Part shown: positions 56,022 to 64,000 of the stretch, one piece after another
Numbering within the stretch: the first letter of the stretch is position 1
Layout: the number at the start of each line of letters is the position of its first letter
Source of the DNA: Tetracladium setigerum
Lineage: Eukaryota > Ascomycota > Leotiomycetes > Helotiales
NCBI GenBank assembly: GCA_031472005.1
Contig: PZJY01000012.1
Location: forward strand, 1,860,001-1,924,000
Direction: 5' to 3'
Length of the DNA: 64,000 nt
The notes under the pieces: model-generated
Told to the model about the DNA's origin: nothing
Database searches by the model: none
The model's input: the letters and a program-made list of their open reading frames with translations, nothing else
Made by a program: the position numbers and the translations under genes

Positions 56022-58269
56022 CTAGATAAACTTAGTAAACCCAGTGTTCGTACAAGGATATGGGCAAAAGCCTCTTTCGCACACCCAACTACATAACCCA
56101 TAGTCAAGCACACCCGTCATCGACCAGCCAGGAGGACTAGTGATGGGAGGAGCGGCACCTGTCGTAAGACCAGCCGAGGTGCAATAGCAAATCTCGGGAG
56201 GACACTTATTGAAACGGCATGACCAGTTGCAAATGGATGCAAATTCTCCCAAAGCCGTACCCTGTTTGCAATACTGTGATATCTATTAGCTCTGGTAAAT
56301 CATTGACTGGGAGTAGAGATCAATCTCTTACCATCGTGTTCGGCGGTATTGGATCTGGAGCAGCAGGGCAGGGTTGTTTGAGGGGTACGGTGGTACAGTG
56401 AGTTGTACTGCAATATCCGGTGTTGCAATTGAAGGCGCAAAGGCCCTTAAAAGTCGAGTCAGTTTTGGGGCAGCCATCCTTGTTAGCCGGAGGGGGAGCG
56501 TAATCTGAGGACCCATCATGGTGCAAGTACACACGGGAGGACAATACCCATATTTGCAAGAATGGCGGCATTGCTCCAAGTATTTTCCTGGTCCCGTTCC
56601 TTCTACGCAGACCGAGGACTTGTGGTTTTGCGGAGTTTTATTGATGTTGACTGTAGACGTGGCGGCTTTGACATATGCATTGTAGTTTTTGATGTTCTGG
56701 GTGCAAGTGAGGAGGATGGGCTGGCCACCAAACTGTAGACCAGGCACTTTCACCCCATTGCGATAAATGGTAGTCTATTTATACATCAACATGTTGCCTT
56801 CGAATCTTTAGCTTAGTATAAGTACTTACCCAAACGTCTCCACTGCTCTTGGAGTTGAAGGCAACACTACCGTGATAGATACCTATGCCACCTACAGGAA
56901 CGTGATCCCATGTTGGGTTGGCGGCCATAACGCCACCAATTGATACAGTGAATGTTGCTGCGGAGCCTAACAATGCGGAGATAAAAATCCTATCTTTGAG
57001 GACCTCGGAAGCGCCATAGACGTTTTGCACTTTGGAAATTTCTTAGCAAATGTCAATCCCACGGTAAGCCATGGGAAACTTACACTTCGCAGCAGTATTG
57101 CCTGTCGTTCCATTGCTACTGCAAGCGGCAAGAGCCGAAGTCCGCCTGTACCAAACTACGAGTTTCTCCTGGGTGATGGTACTTTGGCCGTTCTTGTACA
57201 TCTCAATGACATACGGTAATGTGGCCCTCCAGCCATCATGCGGCATGTTATTCGCATAGTTGTAGGGCGAATTTCCGTGAGCGCTATCAAATGCTGTAAA
57301 TTGATTCGTATCCAATGGGCCAATGTAGTGACTCTCTCCGAAATCGTTCCACGAGATTATCTGCACATACTCGGGCTGAAGTCGAAATATGTGATTCCAT
57401 CTATCGTACCAAAGAGAGTCCCCTTGCCAAACCCAGTTCTTGCGGTAACCAGGCATATTAGTGTAAAACCATGGGATACGGGCATCATGTATGGTCGTTT
57501 GTTGGGAGCAAGAGCGTCTTTGAATACTATATCAAGTGTTGTGAACTGGAAGGAAACACTTAGCGCCCTTCCAAAGCCATGGCAAAATATCACAAAGGTG
57601 CTTGAACATGGTACCATTCTCGAATGACCACGAAGGCACACACTGATAAAAATGATAACTTACCATCTCGTTTTTCCCCTCTGGCCATGCATCCCAGTTA
57701 AACAAACCATTTGCAAGATTCTTTGACATGACCTCTTTAGGTGTCAAAGTATTCCAACTTGGGACGAAGAAGCAATTTGTTTTGGTTTTGATCTCCTTCC
57801 AGTCATTTTCCGACACTCTTCCTTCAAACGTGGACACCAAAGGCCTATTGGTGCCGCGATCACGGAAATAGGCAGGATCACCAATATAGTCCTCCAGAAG
57901 CTTCAACGCCGCACTCTTGGACCAAACGCCATTGGCGGCATAGTCAAATGAAAAGAAGAGTTTGAAGCCCATATTTCGGGCAATCTGGAAAGCAACAGGC
58001 AACTGAGCCTCGTTGGTTGAATCCATGAAAGCCATGTTCATTGCGAAACCGTCGATCTTGGACTTCATAGCGAGATCGATGTTCGTGGTCCAGGTTTGGG
58101 AGGTAAATTTTGCCGAGTTCATCACCTATCGAGCTTATGTAAGTATCTGGAAATTGTGAGCTAAATAATGCCTTCTTTTACTCACCATGAAGTGGGCAAA
58201 CACATCCTTGCCCTCCACATACTGACAGCAAATCGCTAAAAGCGAAGAAAAGAATAGTAACAACTTCAT
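56022..58269 (-). CDS. Secreted GH71 alpha-1,3-glucanase with C-terminal cysteine repeats (two one-base breaks)
   Basis: Minus strand, six exons: 58186-58269, 57664-58125, 57084-57545, 56830-57029, 56332-56774, 56022-56273. Signal peptide MKLLLFFSSLLAICCQYVEG, then DVFAHFMVMNSAKFT and KIDGFAMNMAFMD, the GH71 start, and later PYMMPVS, WYDRWNHIF and ISWNDFGESHY with acidic residues of the active-site region. GH71 enzymes cleave α-1,3-glucan of fungal walls. A β-rich part follows, then four repeats of the C-x3-C-x4-C-x2/4-C kind (CRHSCKYGYCPPVCTC, CAFNCNTGYCSTTHC, CNWSCRFNKCPPEICYC, CSWVCERGFCPYPC). One base is missing at 57473-57475 (restores MMPVSPWFYTN) and one at 56520-56521 (restores CTHDGSSDYAPPP). 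With both, exon phases close exactly and the protein is 634 residues. Confidence 0.88.
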
Positions 58270-60983
58270 CGTAACGAATAGAACAAAAACAAACACAGTA
58301 ATGACAGGCAGTCAACGATACAGAGGAGCGAAAGACTAGAAGTGACGTGAAGGGAAGGGGCATGTCCACGATATCTAAACCAAAATTATCCCATCTGGTG
58401 CCAGAAGCGGCCAGCCGCATTGGCCCGTAAGGGAACCTTGCCCCTTGCGTTCCTGCATATCAGCGATAATCAACACAGCTTAATCTGTGGGACCTGAGCT
58501 TTTTAACGTAGGAGTGGGGGTAAATCTACAATCTAGTAGGTTCGTCTAAGACGACATAGCCAAACAAATACCAAGGCGTTCCAGGCTCGAATCAGGACCA
58601 GTGGTTCCCCGGTCACCGAGTACGTTAGAATGCTGTTGGATACTGTGCTCGTAAGATGTTTTAAATTAAGGCTGGGCTTTCTTGGAGATTTGGAAGTTCT
58701 GATTTTAGAAAGGCTTTCTCTCAGTCTTTCATCGCTAATCGGTTACCGGATAATAAAGATATCCGTCCGACACATATTGTGGCGGAAGGCGCTTCCACAA
58801 GGTTGTCATTTTGCAGATCGTGAGATTTTTGATCCGTCGGTATGGCGAGGGCAGAAAAGCCTATCGAAAATTTGATTCCGTTGTTCCGTAAGATCGTAAT
58901 CTGGACCAGATGTGCCTGAAATTGCGTTTGTTTTGAAATGCACGTCGGCGATTAATCTCGGACCTTCGTCTCAAAGAGGCTCTCCGGGTGGGCGCGTAGC
59001 AGAATTTTTAACTAAATGATAAGCTTCTTAGCATGTTGCTTCGAGGCTTAGTGTTCCTGGATCTGAAAGCTAACAAAGCCTTGATAGGAAGATCATTGTC
59101 TGTCAAGAATAATACCTGACGTTTCGGCCTTGTGTTCTGCTCTTCAACTTGCATGCTACCATTCGAACTTGCCCACGAGGCTCAGCAACGGATGTGATTG
59201 GGCGGCAAAATTTGGGCGTATTTTCATATTGCAGGACAAGCAAACTGAGATGTTGGTTTTTGTGTGATAAGCAAGCCAAGAGGGCACAGTGGTCGAAAGA
59301 AGGAGGTCACTGTCGGATAAACCCGAGCTCGGTTAGACCACTTTTCGGAAAAGGGGCAGGTCACCTGACAAGAACTAGGCGCTTATTCAACGACACTTCG
59401 TTCCTGTCCTGACTGTCGCAAGTGATCATGCAAAATTTCTTCTGAATTGAATCTTCCTTTTTATCAAACGAATATCTTACCCAAGCCCAACACCAAATTC
59501 AAATTCAAGTGATATCGATTAATTAAGACTCTCTCTGTCTCCCTAGTTGTCGGTTGAGCTGGCATGCACCTGCCGTCCGCACGAACTTACATTCAGATAT
59601 CTCATTTCATAAGCCTTGGTACCAGGCACCTCAACCAATGGCTACACCAACATGACAACGGCACAGTCGTACTGTAATCTGTACGTACAGTCGCATTTTT
59701 ATTTCTATTTCTGACGCTCTTGCAAAGTACTACCGGACATGGATGTTTGAGTAGTTTTCAAAATCGGCCACTGAAGTTGTGAACGGCTTCACTCCGTGTT
59801 ATTCTACTTTCAGGCAATTCTGTTTACTTGGCCGCTTCTTCTGCCTGTGATGCACTGCTTTTCTCAGTGGTTGTGCGTGGTATTTCCAAATCAGGTGTTG
59901 AATCTGTGGTGCGCTATCAAGAAGCATGTCAAAATTTATGCGCGGAGATCTTCTCGACTACTCTCACTCCACACTCACTCCAGCGCAGCATTTCCCTTCT
60001 TATTGAATTGGAAACCACAAATTGATCGAACCGATTCGGATCCCAAAGAAGAGCGAAGAGTGAGTGTCCAAGTATTCTAGTCAAGTTCCATGGACCAGTC
60101 AGACGAGTGCAGAATCTTAGACAACACAGTCAGTCAATATTCATATCAAATCTGTATCTTTCTATCTTTTCAGGCCTTTGGAAATTACCGTTCACAGTGA
60201 CATGTTCTTGTGGTCTTACCCGGGAGTTCTGTTGTACAATGGCGGCTTGGCACCGAGATTGTGAGTAAAGTGTGACTTTTGTTGGAAAGTTTCCAGCAGA
60301 AACACTTCCCCTTTATCGTTGCACTTGAATTGTCTGGTGTATGTATAGATTATCTTCCTTGTGTTTTGCGAGTGACTCAGACATGTACGAGGGTAATGAT
60401 CTCGCGCGTTCCACATGTTTTATTTCTGCGTGCTAAAGCTCAGTACAATAGCAAAAGAATCTCCGCAGCTATTGTGATTGATCTCTAAACCAAGATATGA
60501 CCCTCTAAAATTGCTTTATTTAGAGTCCCTGTTTGATTACCCACTCTCTGCTAACCCTGCGGCCAATTGTTATGAGCCCATTATTTGGCAGAAATGTTCA
60601 TGGAAATATCCCCACGGTTTGAATTGTTATGAGCCCTGTTTTGACCAGCAGTTACGTGCCTGGAGACCTACCACGAACACTACATCAACATGTGCATTAC
60701 CCTACACAGCGTCTATAAGTAATTTAAGTTACTTAGACTTTTGAAATCTGTTTCGTAGAGCGCGAAAGAGGACCCAGGTTGTTCCATGCAAATGGTGAAG
60801 GTCGTAGTATCTCTCCATTACATATACAGGGTCTCAGTATGGTTGTTCAATATCAGTACGATCGCGCGCATGATACGTCGAACAATAGCAGACTCCGTAA
60901 TCACAAGTTCACGCCTTGTAAAGAGGCAGACAAGCTGGCTTTGGGTATCATTCCAAGAAACCCACTCCTAGGCATAAAAGAGG
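58270..60983. other. Gene-poor region
   Basis: Contains the GH71 promoter. No ORF has family similarity or splice support. Nothing repeated found. Confidence 0.5.
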
Positions 60984-61901
60984 TTGGATATTACTTGCCA
61001 CAGAGCACAAGAACGGCGTTTCACCAAGGCGATGAAAAATCATCTGGGCAACCTTGGAGTTTCAGAGAAACATCTTTATTTGGTGACGATGCACACGGAG
61101 AAGGAGGAAAATGATGGATGGCAAGTATTTGGTGATTTTCTGATGTTCCTAGCTCCCTTTATCTTCATTGATGGACTTGGGATCGTGAAATATCAGCCAC
61201 CAATACCAAGTGTTGGTGGCTCTCTTCCTTTGGCCCAATTTCGCGAATGTCGCATGGTACTTCGTTCCCACCTTGCCGAGAGCCTTAGAGACCTGGTAGA
61301 GACACCAAGTTCTCTCCAGACAAGCCTCTCCTCCGGCCCAGAACTCTGCAACTTCTCAGTTATATTGCATTGGATGCGTACTCAATTACTTCACCTCAAA
61401 ATACAAAGGATTTAAAGGACGTCACGGCTTCGGTCCTCTCGTTTGGAAAACTTGCTACAATTCAAGAGCTCATACCTATCTTCAGAAAGTCGAGGAAGAA
61501 TTCGATGGAACAGATAAATATCTAGCTGGCTTCTTTAGCCAGCCGGATGTTTGCCTACGTATACCTGTCTCGTAGCTGCGCAGATTGAAGTCGCGCTTAC
61601 TGTCCATACACAAATGCGTCAGGAACTAATTGAAAACCCAGCAAATAAAGGCAAGCCCGATCACAGGACAAAAACGGCGAGCAGTAGGGGTGGGTTTGAC
61701 GATGATACCCTTTCATTTACCAAACTGGAGGTCATGCACCGCTATATCGACCATGCCATCAAGAACAATACTATTATCGACTTATATCGCGAAAAGGCTA
61801 AAGAATTGGAGGTGTCACAGCAAGGCCTGCCACTTGCGTCGTTGACTGATGAACAGATTAGGACAGGATGGTACACGATAATGTTGAGGGTGTGTTTATG
61901 A
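60984..61901 (+). pseudogene. Decayed coding trace, family unrecognised
   Basis: Coding-like sequence changes frame several times. Pieces include GVSEKHLYLVTMHTEKEEND and FLMFLAPFIFIDG (frame of 60984-61415), then KGFKGRHGFGPLVWKTCYN (about 61407-61463) and EEEFDGTDKYLAGFFSQPD in another frame, then a 116-residue open piece at 61551-61901 with FTKLEVMHRYIDHAIKNNTI and a helix-rich end. The pieces read as one ordered protein interrupted by stops rather than random ORFs, but I do not know the family. A multi-intron gene that I failed to splice is the alternative. Confidence 0.35.
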
Positions 61902-62843
61902 GCATCGCAACCGCCCCCATTTGGCAAGCAAATTTACTATATCCGAGCCAGTACTGGAATGACAAGACATTGGTCATGATAGCTTGATCGCATCTTGAGA
62001 GAGTCACTGTACAAGTTCCAACGTTGTTGCTACGTCTCTCAACATCGTCATCACCATCTTCGCTATTCTAGCCAGGCGAGAGCTTGCGACATCACTGTGA
62101 AGGCGTCGTCGAGAATTACGAGAGGCTACTTGTGACCGAGGGCAGACAGTTGTATGAGGGTCATTAAGGAGGATACCTAAACCTCTTTTCTCTCCTTAAA
62201 AACTCTAATCGGACTAGATTCCTCTTTATCCTTGGCCCAATAAGGTTGAATCATTTCTGTCTGTGCACATGCTCGAAATTTCCAGAAATCAGCAAATCAA
62301 GTTCCAAGTTTACGATAATTATTGCGCTCTTAGGCAAGGTTGCCATCACCTTACACAGATATAAAAAGTCAGATCTTTCGAGCATGTGTCTGGGAGAGCA
62401 CAAAAACAAAAACGAATTTGAAATACATGTATGTAGCGTTTAATAAGACGGGGTAGATGATTGGGAAGGGAGGTGCGAGCCAAGTCAAAATCAACCATGT
62501 TACGTTTGATATCTGTTGCGAGGTGGGAACTGAGAGAGATCACAAAATCATATGCGAAGGGAGATCTGGGTAGTGTCATAAATTTTGATTTTGAATTCGG
62601 TCTGCAATTCCATTTATTCTTCTTTCCTTCCGACCAAAGGCAATAGTGTCACAAGGTACAAGGTCTCTCGCTGATCAAACCATCAAATAAGATGGGAGAA
62701 CAAATCAGGAAAAAGAGGATGTAAAAGGCATGAAAAAACCAAAGCAGAGGTCGAGAGGCAGGCTCATGCAAAAAAAGAAAACCGTGTCTAACTCCTTTGC
62801 AAACCCATTTTCCCCAACAAAAGCAATATTAGGTTTTAACCAT
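61902..62843. other. Intergenic, 3' flank of Hsp90 gene
   Basis: No gene seen. Confidence 0.45.
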
Positions 62844-64000
62844 CTAATCGACCTCCTCCATGGCGCTCTCTGCTGGTACAGCATCTGCAACGGCTTCGGC
62901 GGCATCCTCAACCTTCTCATCAGCATCATCCTCGATGCTCAAACCAAGAGCAACGAGCTTGTGAATACGGTCGGCGAATCCGGCAGGCTCCTCAATGGTG
63001 AAACCGGAAACGAGGAGAGAGGTCTCGAAGAGAAGTTGAGTCATCGACTTGACAACACGATCGTTCTCGCCATCAGCCTCGACCTTCTTCTTGAGCTCCT
63101 TGATGATAGGAGAGCGTGGGGAGATTTCGAAGGTCTTCTTGGAGGACATGTAGGAGGACATGGAGGTGTCACGGAGAGCCTGAGCCTTCATGATACGCTC
63201 CATGTTGGCGGACCAACCAAATTGACCGGTACGGATAGCGCAAGGAGCGTTAACGAGCTTGTGGCTGATAACGACCTTCTCAACCTTGTCGCCCAAAACG
63301 TTCTTGAGTGCCTTGGCAAGAGACTCGTACTCCTTCTCTTCGGCCTCACGGGTGACCTTCTCCTCATCGGTCTCCTCGAGCTCGAAGTCCTTGGTGATAT
63401 CAACGAGCTTCTTGCCCTCGAATTCCTTGAGTTGAGTCATGGCGTACTCATCAATTGGGTCGACCAAGAAGAGAACCTCGAAGTTCTTCTCCTTGAGGGT
63501 ATCAAGGAAAGGAGACTTCTGGACAGCCTTGAGAGACTCGCCAGTGATGTAGTAAATGTTCTTCTGGTGCTCGGACATGCGGGTGACATAGTCGGAAAGG
63601 GAGGTGATATCGTCGCCAGACTTGGTGGAGCTGAATCGGAGGAGCTTGGCGAGGGCAGCACGGTTTTGCGAATCCTCGTGGATACCAAGCTTGATGTTCT
63701 TGCTGAAGGCGGTGTAGAATTTGTCGAATTGCTCCTTGTCCTCGGAGATCTCCTGGAAGAGCTCGAGAACCTTCTTGACGATGTTCTTCTTGATGACCTT
63801 CATGATCTTGTTTTGTTGAAGAGTCTCACGAGACAAGTTCAATGGGAGATCCTCAGAGTCAACAACACCCTTAACGAAGCTCAACCACTCAGGAATGAGA
63901 TCGGTAGCATCATCGGTGATGAAGACACGGCGAACGTACAGCTTGATGTTGTTCTTGGTCTTCTTGGTCTCGAAGAGATCGAAAGGAGCACGCTTGGGAA
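62844..64000 (-). CDS. hsp90: Hsp90 molecular chaperone, N-terminal part outside window
   Basis: Minus strand, stop at 62844, open to the right edge, so only the middle and C-terminal domains (about 385 residues) are present. Recognisable middle-domain sequence includes LYVRRVFITDDATDLIPEWL and VVDSEDLPLNLSRETLQQNK with the catalytic-loop Arg (SRE) that contacts ATP γ-phosphate. The C-terminal dimerisation domain has MERIMKAQALRD and KKTFEISPRSPIIKEL. The protein ends in MEEVD, the TPR-cochaperone docking peptide, preceded by an acidic linker. Cytosolic, ATP-dependent folding and activation of kinases, receptors and transcription factors. No intron in this part. Codon use is strongly biased to C-ending codons, as expected for an abundant protein. 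Confidence 0.98.
   Translation of the reverse strand, partial: PKRAPFDLFETKKTKNNIKLYVRRVFITDDATDLIPEWLSFVKGVVDSEDLPLNLSRETLQQNKIMKVIKKNIVKKVLELFQEISEDKEQFDKFYTAFSKNIKLGIHEDSQNRAALAKLLRFSSTKSGDDITSLSDYVTRMSEHQKNIYYITGESLKAVQKSPFLDTLKEKNFEVLFLVDPIDEYAMTQLKEFEGKKLVDITKDFELEETDEEKVTREAEEKEYESLAKALKNVLGDKVEKVVISHKLVNAPCAIRTGQFGWSANMERIMKAQALRDTSMSSYMSSKKTFEISPRSPIIKELKKKVEADGENDRVVKSMTQLLFETSLLVSGFTIEEPAGFADRIHKLVALGLSIEDDADEKVEDAAEAVADAVPAESAMEEVD

Overview
The window is nuclear DNA of a filamentous ascomycete (Pezizomycotina). Evidence: almost every gene is broken by 45-120 nt introns with GTAWGT-type donors, CTRAC branch sites and YAG acceptors, and the protein families are typical of this group (full-size PDR/ABCG transporter, Zn2Cys6 regulator, GH71 glucanase, DUF7707-like GPI protein, F-box/LRR protein). 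A leotiomycete is my best guess, but no marker fixes the class.

Layout. 1-12.3 kb: end of a methyltransferase-like gene, a PDR/ABCG drug-efflux transporter behind a repeat-bearing upstream region, a decayed gene, and a GPI-type DUF7707 protein. 12.3-20.6 kb: more than 8 kb with no convincing gene, holding about a dozen copies of a short element built on TTTTGTTGCAYRTCG, on both strands. 20.6-25.5 kb: an MFS transporter followed by a Zn2Cys6 regulator on the same strand. 26.5-41.8 kb: mostly accessory or housekeeping single genes (GPI protein, DUF218, GNAT, CCHC zinc-knuckle protein, DUF7587-like protein, F-box/LRR protein, YCII-type protein, two-helix membrane protein, small secreted crystallin-like protein). 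44.9-53.5 kb: a conserved housekeeping block of TAF5 (TFIID), Med11 (Mediator), Vps5 (retromer), mitochondrial bL31m and a flavin-reductase-fold protein. 54.3-58.3 kb: a very cysteine-rich small protein and a secreted GH71 alpha-1,3-glucanase with four C-terminal cysteine repeats. 58.3-62.8 kb: gene-poor with one decayed coding trace. 62.8-64 kb: the C-terminal part of Hsp90.

Functional ties: TAF5 and Med11, both RNA polymerase II pre-initiation factors, diverge from one 397-bp promoter. The Zn2Cys6 protein next to the MFS pump suggests local regulation. The secreted proteins and the glucanase point to wall remodelling or host/competitor contact.

A cross-cutting observation: four otherwise well-conserved genes (ABCG transporter, Med11, bL31m, GH71) each lose frame by exactly one missing base, mostly in short G/C runs, six places in all. 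This looks more like consensus (homopolymer) error in the assembly than four independent pseudogenes. Exon coordinates were derived by hand from splice signals and reading frame.
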